Part shown: piece by piece, positions 1 through 11,114 of the stretch | Position numbering within the stretch: the first letter of the stretch is position 1 | Layout of the letters: each line of letters starts with the position of its first letter | NCBI RefSeq assembly: GCF_000417875.1 | Contig: NW_006920880.1 | Coordinates: forward strand, 61,911 to 125,910 | Length of the DNA stretch: 64,000 bases | Direction: 5' to 3' | DNA from: Pseudozyma flocculosa PF-1 | Lineage: Eukaryota; Basidiomycota; Ustilaginomycetes; Ustilaginales; Ustilaginaceae | Notes under the pieces: model-generated | Told to the model about the DNA's origin: nothing | Seen by the model: only the letters and a program-made list of their open reading frames with translations | The model's database searches: none | Program-made: the position numbers and the translations under genes

Positions 1-1485
1 CCTTTGTGCCCCGCTCCAGCACCTGAAAGACCTGGTCGCAGGCCGGCGTGTAGTAGGACTTCTTGACGGTGAAGGCCTTCTTGACATCGGCCAGCTCGGC
101 CAGCCTCGCGGCGGGATCCCGCTCGCCGCCGACAGCGTCGTCGGCCTCGGCGTCGGCCGATGCTGCCGACGTGGCCGAGATCAACCCGGCCTGGTAGTCG
201 CGGTTGAAGTCGGAGACGAACGTCTGGCAGTTGGTGATGGCCTTGTCCAGACTGTCCATCATGCTCTTGGCCTGCTCCGAGACGGAGCGGAAGACGACAA
301 TGTACTTGTCGTCGTTGAGCTCCTTTTTCAGCGCATCGGCCTCGTGCTGGACCTTGACCCAGTCGGCGAGGAGGTCGTCGTAGCGCGACCTGAGGGCTTT
401 TGGGCCGAGGGCGGGCGCAAACGAGGGCAGCATCAGCTCGTCGAAGGACGTGAGGCTGGTGAAGCTGACGTTGCTGCCCCTCCTCTGCCGCGACCTCCAG
501 TCGAGCATCTCCTTGTCGACGATCGACGAGTCCGGGTCCTGGTCCTCGGGCGGGCCGCCCACCTCGGCCATCCTGACTTCGAGTTGCTGCATCGATCTCG
601 AGACGGTCTCGAGCTTCTCGTCGAGCTGCATCAAGGCCATGTCGAGGTCGCCGGCAGGAACGTCCTCGGCGCCACCGTTGCCTCTGCCGCCGCCGCCGCC
701 GCCGCCATTGGTGCCCGCCCCGTGCGAGCCTGTCGAAGAGGAGCCGGAGGAGCCCGATCGGGAGCGCGGGTCGGCCAGCACGGCGGCTGCGTCCCCGCCA
801 AACCCGCTCGAGTGGCGCTTCTCTTGCACGACGAAGATGTGGCGGCGGACGTCCTCGATGGCCTGTTTCGCATCCTCGATCTCCTCGGCGGTCTCCGTCA
901 TCGATGCCTCCTCCCTGTCATCGGCACCGAAGCCCGAGGCCACCCGCCTGGGAGAGTCGTGGTTCGATGGCATCCACGCCGAGGTCGAGGCCAGGGGCGT
1001 TTGGCCCCCATCCCCTGTGGGGTTAGGCTGGGAGAGCGAGGTCGATCCCTTGCTGTGCTCGTCTCCGTTGGCCGTGGCGCTGGTGTCGCCGTCGTCGGCA
1101 AGGCTGAGCCCGGCGATGGTCTCGGCAAGGTCCGAGGCGGAAGTTGGCAGGCCGGGTTTCGTCGGCGATGCGATGGACGAGGAACGAGGCGGTACTGCAG
1201 AGATGCTGGTGTTGAGCGCGACGGACGATGAGCGCGAAGGTATGCTGCTCGGCAGGGAGAGCAGGGAGAGGTAAAAGCCCATCAGAAGGTCGGCGTCGAC
1301 GCTTGGGCAGTTTACATGGCACTCGGCACAGATCCGCCGGGCCGAACTCACGAGAGTACGCTGTTGGTGCTGAGGATGCTGCTGGAGCGTTTGTGCGCGG
1401 CGTGGCTCGAAGCCGGGGCTCGAGACGATGTGGGCGAGCCGACATCGCCTTCGCCCTGAGCACCGTTTAGCTCACCCATCACCAT
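1..1485 (-). CDS. Kar9-like cytoskeletal protein, 5' part (runs off left edge)
   Basis: Two exons read on the minus strand: 1352-1485 and 1-1244, joined across a 107-nt intron with a GTGAGT donor and a pyrimidine-rich CAG acceptor; the phases match. About 459 residues are visible. The first ATG is at 1485, with a second in-frame ATG two codons later at 1479. The N-terminus is Ser/Pro-rich. Next come a helical stretch (TAEEIEDAKQAIEDVRRHIF), a Ser/Gly linker with a Gly run, a coiled-coil-like segment (LDEKLETVSRSMQQLEVRMAEV), and a conserved-looking block containing DDKYIVVFRSVSEQAKSMM. That block resembles the helical domain of fungal Kar9 proteins, which link the spindle-positioning machinery to microtubules. 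The Kar9 assignment is from memory of the family pattern and is tentative; another coiled-coil cytoskeletal protein is possible. The C-terminus lies outside the window. Confidence 0.6.
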
Positions 1486-2754
1486 CCTATGGCGATCGGC
1501 GTAGCTGTCGGGTCGAGTAATCTAGGTGCGTAACCCAGGGATCCAAATCGAGACGTTGTCCGGCGGCAGTATGGCCATGGTACGGTGGCCGTTGGCCGAG
1601 ACGGGCTGCCCGCCTGATGGAGCCCTGTTGGGTCTCGAGGCGAGCTCTACGTGGGTGCGCTCTAGCTAGTCAGGCTCGATGAGCGTTGTGCGGGGGTCGA
1701 GGCTAGACTGTGTCGACACGGCTGAATCTGTCCGCTGTGATGGTGAAATGGCGCTGGCTCTAGGGGCGACGGGCAGCAGACGATGATGCCGATGGCGGGC
1801 AGTTAAGCAGTAATGGCTGGCTGGGATGGGGACCAAGACGGGGCGGGACGAGGGTGACGACAGGACGGTGGAGATTGCGAGGAAGACTGAAGCCAGGTCG
1901 ACAGCGAGACCAACACCTGAGCCAGAGCCATGGGCCAGCCAGGTCAGGTCAGGCCAGGTCGGGCCCTAGCCTCTGAGCTGCGCCTGCCTGCCTGCCTGCC
2001 TGCAGTAGTGTTAACCACTCGGGACGCGCGCGCGAGCGTGGGCCTCCTTCCTGCACGGCAGGCCAGGCCTCCGAGGGGGCCCATGCACCATGCCGTATTG
2101 GCAGGCCCAGCCCACCTGCAGGCCTCTCGCGACCACCAGCTCCTTGGCCAGCTGCACCCGTCCATCCGTCTTGCTTGTACGGCTCGCACCGCTGCACACG
2201 GCAGCCAACGGGCGCGCCAATATGGCTCAGCACCCGAGCACCGACGACCGCTTCACGGGCGCCCGGCCAGGCAGCCGCCAGACTTTGGCGCCGAGCTTCG
2301 GCCTCGAGCATCACCTCGAGCCAGCCAGCCATCTTCGATGCAGCCACCCCGTCGGCGCAGCGCCTCGAGGCAGGCAGGGAGCAGACCTTCTTGAGACGAG
2401 CCCCAAGAGCCTCGATCCGGCAACGACATAGCCACGCGCGCGCCTTCACATCAATATCAATCGCAAAAACAGCGAGGGTGGAAAAGCCGTATCGGATCCA
2501 GCCTGGAACGAGGTGCCGTCGAGCGGGTTCACCTCCGACTCTCTGCAGCGGTTAGCGGGGGCGAGTCGGAGCCTCTCTCGGCCCGGACAGCGGCATTGGT
2601 AGTGGACGATAGAGAGGCCGCAGTGCGGATGGCTAGGAGCGAAAGCATTCGGGATGGAAGGCTAAGAGGGTGGTGCCGTCTGGCTGGTCGTCGTGTGGCT
2701 CGCTCGCTCAGGCGGGCCAAGGCCGGGCGATCCTCGGGTGCGGTTGGGCGTCCC
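1486..2754. other. Intergenic, about 1.3 kb, no gene seen
   Basis: The stretch lies upstream of the Kar9-like gene and downstream of the V-ATPase G gene. Open frames here are short and overlap on both strands, without splice-compatible coding blocks. A short GCCT tandem run sits near 1985-2001. I see no RNA gene. Confidence 0.5.
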
Positions 2755-3528
2755 TCACGCCTTCTGCAGGTTGCGGTGGAGATCTGCCTTGACGTCAATG
2801 ATCCGATCCAGCAGCTTCTTGACCACGGCCTCTTGGTTGGACTTGTACGCCGACTCGAGCTCCTTGATCTTGTCCTCAGTCTCCTTGTCCACGGCCGTCT
2901 GCGAGCTCGACTGCGACCCTTCGTACTGGATGGCGTGCACGGGCAAGAGTCAAGGCAGGTGGCAGGGAGTAGACGACGTCAGCACAGAGATGCGGGCCGG
3001 GCTACTTTGGCCTTGCTGACGTCGCGCGACGACTGGTGGACCAACTCCTCCTTGTGCGGGCGATGCGAGGCCGAGATGCGCCACTACTCACCTCCTTCTT
3101 GTAGTTCTGGAACTCGGTCTCCTTCTTGGACTTGAGGTCGTCAATCTCCTTTGCCGCCTCGCTCCTGGCGTCCTTGAGCTTCTGAGTGCGGTCTGGCGTT
3201 GTTTGTCGCGAGACAGCCGGGGAGGGGCGTGGATCCACGGCGAGTCAGATAGGCCGCTTCCGTCATGTCGGGGCAGGGGATGGGCCGGAAAAAGCGATCT
3301 TCGGGTGAAGGAGGCAAGACCATCGCGGCGCGACTCACAGGTCCTGGCCTTCTGAACAATCTTTGCGGCCTCCTTTTCAGCCTCGAGGAGCGTCTGGATG
3401 CCTTGTGACTGCTGTGCGGCCTGTTGCGGTCAGGGTGCCAGAGCGAAGGAGCATGGCGAGGCAAGACAAGGGTCAGCAAGGAATCATCAGGGCTGGGCTG
3501 CGGGGCGACAGTGTTTGCGACGCACCAT
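2755..3528 (-). CDS. VMA10: V-type proton ATPase subunit G
   Basis: Four exons on the minus strand: 3526-3528 (the ATG alone), 3339-3420, 3092-3192 and 2755-2925. All introns start GTGAGT or GTGCGT and end in CAG, and all phases close to a 118-residue protein, the usual size for subunit G. The product begins MAAQQSQGIQTLLEAEKEAA and continues with KARTYRTQKLKDARSEAAKEID, the signature N-terminal helix of V-ATPase G. The rest is a charged helix ending in RNLQKA. In the V1 sector, subunit G pairs with subunit E as a peripheral stalk that resists rotation during proton pumping into the vacuole. The first exon carries only the start codon, so simple ORF callers miss the true start. The gene is divergent from symplekin. 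Confidence 0.96.
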
Positions 3529-4629
3529 GTTTGCGGCTGTGTTCGGTGCGAGGGCGGTGCGTGAGTCGAAGTTCAAGGCAAGGCTGAGTCCAGAAGGGAT
3601 GCAGGTGTGGCGCGAGGGAAGAGAGAGAGGCGATGAGAGGCGTGGTTGTTGGAGTCGAGAGCCGTGGTGAGGAGAGGTGACGGGATGGGATGGGTGTGGG
3701 TGGCAGCTTGGCTCTGGCTTGGATGAGCGGTGGCCCCTGTCGAGCTGCCCAGCTCCACGCACGGGCTCGCAGCCGCCCTGCCCTGGCCTGGCCTGGCCGT
3801 CTCTCTCTCTATGACCTGTCTGGCGTCAGCCAAAGGCCAAGGCGGCGGGACCTGCCTGGCCCAGAGAGAGAGGCAGGTGCCTCGTGCGCCGGTGGGGCCC
3901 TCGGTCTGATCGCGCATCGAGTCTCATTCAAAACGAAGAGTGGATCTCCTTTTGCACGCCTCTGTAGTGGCAATCAAGGGCACCAGCGTCCCTTTTGATT
4001 TGGATGCGCAGCCCGGCCCTCGAGAGGCTGGGCTGGACTGGGCTGGGCTGGGCTGGGCCGCTCGCGTGCGCTGCTGCAAAAGGAAGGCAGGCAGGCAGGC
4101 TGGCTTGAAGGGTTGCGCCGAACGACACCAGCCCCAGCAGCCAAAGGGCACCTCGCCGACAGCTTGGCTTCTTCTCACCTCTCTCCGCTCGCCATCCTAT
4201 TCCACCCCTCACCAACCCAGCCTGCTCTGCGCCCCCGCTCACACCTTACCTCACCAGATCCATGCCGCCTCAGCTCGGCGCCGCTCTCGACTGACCCGGA
4301 TTCGGACTTGCACCAGTCGGCCAATCTCGAGCAGACGCGCCGCCGGCCTCGGTTCCACCATCCTCGTGCCATTCCCGACCGCCCCGTCTTCCGCTGGTAC
4401 ATCATCGCTCCCAACTGCTCGACGGCGAGACCACCGGGCAACGACTTCGCTCGGAGGACTCTTCTCCTCGCCCCTCTGCAGAGAGGACGCCTTCGCTTCT
4501 GCTGGCATCGAGACAGAACGTCGGCCGTCACCCTCTCCACCTCGCCGGCCCGCCCGGACAACGAGCAGAGGCCTCCTGCCCTAGACCTCACCCGACCCGG
4601 ACGGCGGACGGCCATACGCACCATCCGGC
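3529..4629. promoter_or_regulatory. Shared divergent 5' region (V-ATPase G / symplekin)
   Basis: About 1.1 kb separates the two divergent start codons, so both promoters must lie here. A GGGCT tandem run is at about 4027-4058. The part nearest symplekin (about 4170-4620) is C/T-rich, as expected of a 5' leader. I see no convincing TATA box or coding sequence. Confidence 0.5.
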
Positions 4630-7600
4630 ATGGCTTCTCCATCCTCGACCGATGCCCTTGGCCTGCTTAGCGCCGCCCTCTCGGCCAGGACACCCGACGC
4701 AGAGTCCAAGGCGCTCTCGGAGCTCTACTCGGTCCTCAAGTCGCAGCCAGGAAACATACCCATCCTTTTGCCCAGCCTAGTCGGCCTCCTCTCGCGCGCC
4801 GGACCCTCTCTCAAGAGCTGGATCGCCGAAGTCATCGACCTCACCTTCTGCCGACCCATCCTCTCGCCCGACGCAAAGCATGCGCTCTCGGTCCACCTCC
4901 CCGAAGCGCTCCTCACGCTCCTCCGCGAGGGAGACCGAAAGCTCTCCAAGATCGCCGTACAGACCTTTGCCAGCGCCTACCCCTCCCTCTTCCGCATCGC
5001 ATGCCAGGACCGCTCCAAACAGGCGCTCTGGAAGTCGACCGAGGCTGTGCGCGCCCAGGTCGTCCGACTGTTTGACAGCGGCAGCCCGGGCGTGCGCATC
5101 GCCGCCATCAAGTGCTTCCAGCGCATCATTCAGGTCCATAGCCGCGGCGCAGGCGATCCGCGCGCCTCGCAGGCCAAGGCCGACGCCAACCTGTCGCTGG
5201 TGCCTCCGTGGCACGCCTACATCAGCGTCGGCCAGCTCGAGGAGGAGGGCAACCGCCTGCTCAAGCAGATCGTCACCCTCGTCTTTACCAGCTCGTCGCC
5301 GGACCTGGTGATGGCCACCCTCAACGCCATGGCGGCGCTCGCAAAGACCCGGCCGCAGCTGTCCAACATCGTGCTCGAGGCGCTCGCCAGCTGGACGCCC
5401 GCGGCACTCGCATCGCTCTCGCACACCCAGGTACGCAACGTCGAAAAGACGGTCAGGATCCTCTACTTTCACTTCCTCCGCAACAACCTCGCCGGAGCCC
5501 ACTCGGCCGCCCTGCAAAAGGCGCTGCAGACGCAGAAGAAGAGGATGGAGGATGCCGCTCGCGAGTACATTGAGCGCAAGGAGGCCGAGGCCAAGCGGAA
5601 GCGCGACACAATCGCCGACGAGCTCAACCAGTCAAAGCGGATCAAGACCGAGCTCGGCGCCAGCTTCGCCCAGCCCGGCAGCGTTCAGGCCGTGGGCGGC
5701 GCAGAGGCGTTCCGCGACGCCTCGGTCCGGGGCAATGGCGATGCGACGGCCAACCCGCTGGCCTCGTTCGACGTCACGACGCTGCCCGTGCCTCTCGTCG
5801 TCGAGCTCATCATCGCTCAGATGCAGGCACTGACCGATGTCGACCTGCAGGCAGCAATCGCCCGGATCCGCGACAATCTCGGGGCGGGAGGCTTCCCCCA
5901 GATCAACACGGGCCCGGGCCCAGCCCCAGGTCCACCACCACCTCCCCCACCACAGCAGCAGCAGCAGCAGCAGCAGCAGCATCCACGACCGCCGGGCGCT
6001 CCGCCACCGCCGCCACCGTCGCACATGTTCGGGACAGCTCCGCAGCCGACGCAGATCAAGACCGAGACGGGCCTGGCCTCCGATGTGGGTCCGGGCCTGG
6101 ACCAGCAGGACGAGGCAGAGGAGGAAGCGGTTGTGCAGGATCCGCTGAAGATGGACGTCGGCGAGGACGAGGAGCTGGCCGACCTAGTGTCGCCGCCGCG
6201 GTCACCGGAGGCAGAAGCGCAAGACGAGCAGGACATCGACGACATGGCGCTGGTGGCACTCGACAACTTTGTGCTTGCGCCGCCAGAGTACCTGACGCCG
6301 CAGGAGTCTGACCTGCTGATCAAGGATGCCGTGGCCAAGATCCGCGACATCGGCCACGAAGCCTCGCTGGCGGGCGTCGTAGCAAAGGCGGATGGCGGCG
6401 GCGCCGGTCGCGGCACCGAGATGCAGAATGCGCTGTGGGCCACGCTGATTGTGAGGCTGGCCACTCGCGGCCTGGCGGAGCAGACGTCCGAAGGCGCGGA
6501 CGCCGAGGCGAGCCCGTCGGGTTCAGAGCAGCGCCAGCTCGACCTGTCTGGCAAGACGCTCACCTCGCACGCCGACGCCATCCGCGCCATGATGCTCGAC
6601 TTCATCCATGGCGACTTTGCAAACCGCGTCGGGTTCGCCATCTCGTGGTTGGCCGAAGAGTGGCACTGCGACCGGATCCGACGGCGCCGGGGCCAGCCGG
6701 AGCAATATTCGCGCTGGTTGGAGCGCATCATGGACGTTTGGGTGCCTCAGATCGACGGCAAGGACCGGTCGCTGGCGGCGTTCCTATCGGACCTGCCAGA
6801 GATTCCGCGCTCGGTGATCGACAAGGTGGCCAAGCTGTGCCGGGACAAGAACCGGATGGCGACCGGCATGTCGACCTTGCAAGACATCTGGCTGACGCGG
6901 CCCCCGGTGCGCAAAGAGGCGGGCGACCGGCTGCTGCAGATGACCCGCTCGCCCGACAAGACGATGCGGGCGCGCGCCATCATCTCGGCCAAGCAGAGCT
7001 CCGGCCAAAGCGTGGCGCTCGAAGCCGCCGTCCTCGCATTCGCACGAGACTCTCTCGACGTGCTGAAGGCGGCGCCGCCGCCCACGGCGCCAGGGTCGGA
7101 CTCGGCGACAGGCGACAAGGCCAACGACGCCCAGAACGGTGTCGACGCTACCGCACCGACGGTGCAGGAAGCAGGCAAAGGAACAGGGCCCGAAAAGGAC
7201 GGCGAGAAAGAGGGGCCGGCGGCGGACGACGAGGAGGCGGCCGCGCCCGGTTATCCCCAGGACGGCGACGACGTGCTACGCTTCGTCGAGCTGCCGCTGT
7301 CGTTGTGCACCAAGGTGCCCGACATGCTGGACGAGATCTTTGCAGCGTACCCCAAGATGCCGATGTTTATCCAGGTGGCCATCCACAAGCACATTGTCAA
7401 CCTGATCCGGGCGCTCGGCCCCAACAATGCGCGGCTGCTGACGCTGCTGCGCAACTTTCCGGAGGGCGCCGATTCGCTGGCGCTGTGCATCTTCAAAATT
7501 CTCACCGAAAAGAGCCGGACACCGGCGCTCGTGTCGCTGGTCAAGGAGCTGGTCGACGAGCGCGACGTAGACCCGCGCTTCCTCGTGCCCATCATGCCCG

Positions 7601-8727
7601 ACCTGGACAAAGTGAGTCGGCGTCGGCCGCCCCCCCCCTCCCCCCCCCAAAAAATATGGTTCGGAGGCTTCGGGCCGCCTGCCTCGCTTTGCACTGCACT
7701 GCACTGCACAGCACGCTGACGCATTCCGTCATCTCCCCGTCCTCGCAGAACGAGATCATGAAGAAGCTGCCAAAGGTGGTCACGATCCTGTCGAGCAAGG
7801 CGCCCGAGGACCGCGCGCTGGTCAAGTCGGTGTTCCAGTCGATTGTCACGACGCCGCCCCAGGGCTTTGGCAGCGTTTCAACCAACCTGCCGCGCGTGCG
7901 GCAGACGGAGCTGCTGACGCCCGTCGAGCTCATGGGCCTGTTGCACCGCTCCGAAAAGGAAATCGGGCTCAAGAACACGGGTGCCGCCATCCAGATCTGC
8001 TTCTCGATGACCGACGTCTTCCGCAGCGAGGTGCTCGGCGCCGTGCTCAACCAGATCCTCGAGGAGCCCACCCTGCCCGTCATCTTTATGCGCACCGTGA
8101 GTGCGGGCCTGCTTGCGGCCACGTCTGCGGGGCTTTGGTGGTGGTCCGAACGACGTCTGACTCCCCTTTCTCCCCTGCGCTTGTTTTCATATCACGACTC
8201 TCCCGGGCTCTCCTCTGCAGGTCATCCTGGCCGTGTCGACGTACAAGTCGCTGAGCGGCTACGTGAGCAAGAATCTCCTCTCGCGGCTGATTACAAAGAA
8301 GATCTGGCAGAACCCGCCGCTGTGGGACGGCTTCATCATCTGCGCCAAGCTGACGGCGCCGTCGAGCTTCGGCGCGCTGATCCAGCTGCCAAAGGAGCAG
8401 CTGCGCGAGGTCGTGGGGCGGCAGCCGGAGCTCAAGACGGGCCTCAAAGAGTACCTCACCAAAAAGGCCGGCGGCAACCGCGCCAGGCTGACGGCCTTTA
8501 TGGATCTGCTCGGCGGCGACGATGCCCCCACAGCAGCAGCAGCAGCAGCAGCAGAGGGGGGTGCCGCCACGGCGGCGACGCCAGAGGCCGCCGCGACAAC
8601 TTCCAATGCCAGCCCGAGCGCCGCGGCGACCCCGACGCCGACACCGGCGCCGGCGGCTGCCAACGAAGGCTCTGCGCCACCACCACCGCCGTCGCCGGCA
8701 GTGCCGTCGACGACTTTCGAGGCGTAA
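4630..8727 (+). CDS. PTA1: Symplekin/Pta1, mRNA 3'-end processing scaffold
   Basis: Exons 4630-7611, 7749-8096 and 8221-8727 join in phase to give about 1278 residues. The N-terminal third is a helical-repeat region typical of symplekin (for example SWIAEVIDLTFCRPILSPDA). A charged helix and a Lys/Arg-rich stretch (EAEAKRKRDTIADELNQSKR) follow. The middle is low complexity, with a run of prolines then glutamines (CAG repeat at about 5953-5981) and an acidic segment. The C-terminal part, encoded by exons 2 and 3, has the symplekin C-terminal domain (VSTYKSLSGYVSKNLLSRL, then KIWQNPPLWDGFIICAKL), followed by an Ala/Pro/Thr tail. Symplekin/Pta1 is a scaffold of the cleavage and polyadenylation factor in the nucleus. 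Intron 1 contains long C and A homopolymers (7629-7656). A second CAG repeat at about 8530-8553 encodes alanines in the frame used. Confidence 0.95.
5953..5981 (+). repeat. CAG microsatellite inside symplekin (polyglutamine)
   Basis: A pure run of CAG codons follows a CCA/CCT/CCC proline tract, giving adjacent polyproline and polyglutamine in the linker between the helical-repeat and C-terminal domains. It is a site where length variation between strains would be expected. Confidence 0.9.
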
Positions 8728-9248
8728 CATGAGACCTCGGCGGAATGCCGCTTTCATCCCCCTCCCGCTCCCCTGCACAATCTCATCTGGCGCCCGCTCG
8801 TTTGTCGACGCCGTTCGTCAGTGTTATGCCTGTACCGTTACATCGCACCTTGGCCAGGTCTCTGTGTGCATCCCCGCAGCCAATCCGCACCGTATAACTA
8901 GCCAGATTGGAGAGGGCCGAAATCGGAGAGGCAACCTCCGGATAAGACGTCGTGCCTGTGCGTGCACGGGCCTGGCCATAGCTATATATCCCCGAGGCGG
9001 GGCGCGCGGCTTCCGGCTGAAAAGATGGAGCCGCTGCCGGTCCTGCATGGGCTGCCGCGCCCCGGGGCCCAGGCCGGAAAAGAGGAAGTGCGGGGAAGCC
9101 CTCGCCCGTGTGGCCAGCGACGCCTTCCTGTCCGCTCGCCACCACCATTACCGCCACCGCCACCGCCACCGCCACCGCCACTGCCACTCCACCATCGCCG
9201 CCTACCTTCGCCTGTTCCCACCGAATCCAGCACGCTCCCATTCCAACC
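8728..9248 (+). promoter_or_regulatory. Intergenic, 3' end of symplekin and promoter of the FMN dehydrogenase
   Basis: The spacer is about 520 nt. A TATATAT sequence at 8983-8989 lies about 260 nt upstream of the next ATG and is a candidate core promoter element. A CCACCG tandem run sits near 9140-9185. No coding sequence is seen. Confidence 0.45.
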
Positions 9249-11010
9249 ATGTCGGATCCAAAGGTGAGTCGGGCACTGCACATGCCAGCCCGTCTCTGCC
9301 GTCGCAGCCCGCGCTAACCCCGCACGGGCCGAAATCCCCCTCCTACCTGGCACGGTCTTGCACGCACACGACTCGCACAGTCCGGATTTCTGCGCGAAAT
9401 CTACATCGGCGGTCTGACGGGCCAGCGCCCGCAGACGACGGACCTCAAGCTGCTCGAGCAGCAGGCGCGGGAAAAGCTCAGCCCGGAAGCCTACGCCTAC
9501 GTCGCGGGCAGCGCCTCGACCGAGACGACGGCGCGCGCCAACCTCGCCGAGTTTGAAAAGTGGGCCATCGGTACGTGCCCCGACCCCTCAAAGTCAACCG
9601 CGATGGCTCGTTGAGATGGAAGCGGGCGGACAGGCGGACGGACAGACGGACGGACGAGCGACTGACGCGTTCGCCTCCTTGTGTCCTGCTTCGACTGCCT
9701 CGCGGCTGGCCAGTCCCTCGGATGCTCCGCTCGACGACCCTGGCCGACTTTACCTCGCCCACGCGCCTCTTTGGCCGCGACTACCCGACGCCGCTCATCA
9801 TCGCGCCCATGGGCGTCCAGGCGCAGCTGCACCCACAGGCCGACATCGCCACCGCCTCTGCCGCCGCCGAGCTCCAGATCCCCTACACGCACTCGTCTGC
9901 CGCCTCGCGGCCGCTCGAGGCCGTCTACGAGCAGGCACGCTTCGAGGAAAACGAGTCCGACGCCTGGTTCCAGCTCTACTGGCCCACCGACGACGAGCTG
10001 ACCGAGAGCCTGCTGAAGCGCGCCAAGAAGGCCGGCTACCGCGTCCTCGTCGTTACCCTCGACACCTGGCAGCTCGGATGGAGGCCGCGCGACCTCGACC
10101 AGGCCTACAACCCCTTTCTCACCGGCGAGGGCGTCGCAAACGTCTTTTCGGACCCCGTCTTCGTGGAAAAGTACTGCGATGGCAAGGTGAGAAGAAGGTG
10201 TGCGGCAGGAGATGGTTCGTTTGGCAGTTGCTCGCTCATCTGGTCTGGTCTGACTGACATCGAACCCCATGTGGTCCGCCTTGGTCCGCCTCGGCTTTCG
10301 GCAGTCGCCCCTCGCTCCCACGGCGACGAAAGACGACATCACGTCAGCGTCGGTGGCCGCCATCTCGCAGCTCTCGCCGGGCGTCTCGCGCTCCTGGTCC
10401 GAGCTGGCGCTGCTGCGCAAGCTGTGGGGCGACGGGCCCATCGTCCTCAAGGGCATCCAGTCGGTTCCGGACGCCGCCCGCGCCATCCAGGCGGGCATGG
10501 ACGGCGTGTGGGTCTCGAACCACGGCGGCCGGCAGGTCGATGGCGCAGTCGCGTCGCTGCGCCAGCTCCACTCCATCTCGGAGTACGTGCGCGGCATCGA
10601 GGTCGAAGAGGGCAAGGAGAGACCCACCGTCATCTTTGACAGCGGGGTTCGCACCGGCGCCAACGTCATGGTCGCGCTGTGTGAGTGTCGTCCTCGGTCC
10701 CCGCTCCACCCCCATCCCTTCGCTGCCTCCGCACTGTGGCGACGCCAGCTTATGCTTTCTTTTCCACCGTCCCTCGCCATGCCCATCGCGACGACGTCCT
10801 GCTCCGCGCCCGAACGCAGGCCTCGGCGCGGACGCCGTCGCCGTCGGACGACCCTGGGCGTGGGGACTGGCCGTCAACGGCCAAGAGGGCGTCACGTCGG
10901 TGCTCAAGACGATCCTGGCCGACTTTGAGCTCAACAGCGCCCTGGCGGGGTTCCAGAGCTCGACGCAGTTCTCCAAGGCCGCCCTGGTCCGTACCGACGC
11001 GCCGCTCTAG
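9249..11010 (+). CDS. FMN-dependent alpha-hydroxyacid dehydrogenase (lactate 2-monooxygenase-like)
   Basis: Five exons, 9249-9263, 9381-9570, 9714-10186, 10305-10680 and 10820-11010, join in phase to 414 residues, close to the usual size of the family. The first exon encodes only MSDPK. The product shows the family fold: YVAGSASTETTARANLAEF near the N-terminus, then APMGVQAQLHPQ, WFQLYWPTDDELT and VVTLDTWQLGWRPRDLDQAY, then the active-site block VWVSNHGGRQVDGA with the catalytic His and the substrate-binding Arg, and finally FDSGVRTGANVM and AVAVGRPWAWGLA, which bind FMN phosphate. The LGWRPRDLD motif favours lactate 2-monooxygenase-like members over glycolate oxidase or cytochrome b2. There is no heme b5 domain and no obvious targeting signal. 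The true substrate cannot be read from sequence. The gene is convergent with GatA, 104 nt apart. Confidence 0.9.
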
Positions 11011-11114
11011 AGACGTCAGCGCACAGACTTGGCCTCGCCTCGCCTCGGTGCCTTTGCTCCGTTTGCTCTCCACGCGCCCTGTCCGCGGGGACGACTGGAA
11101 GGATTAACCATGTT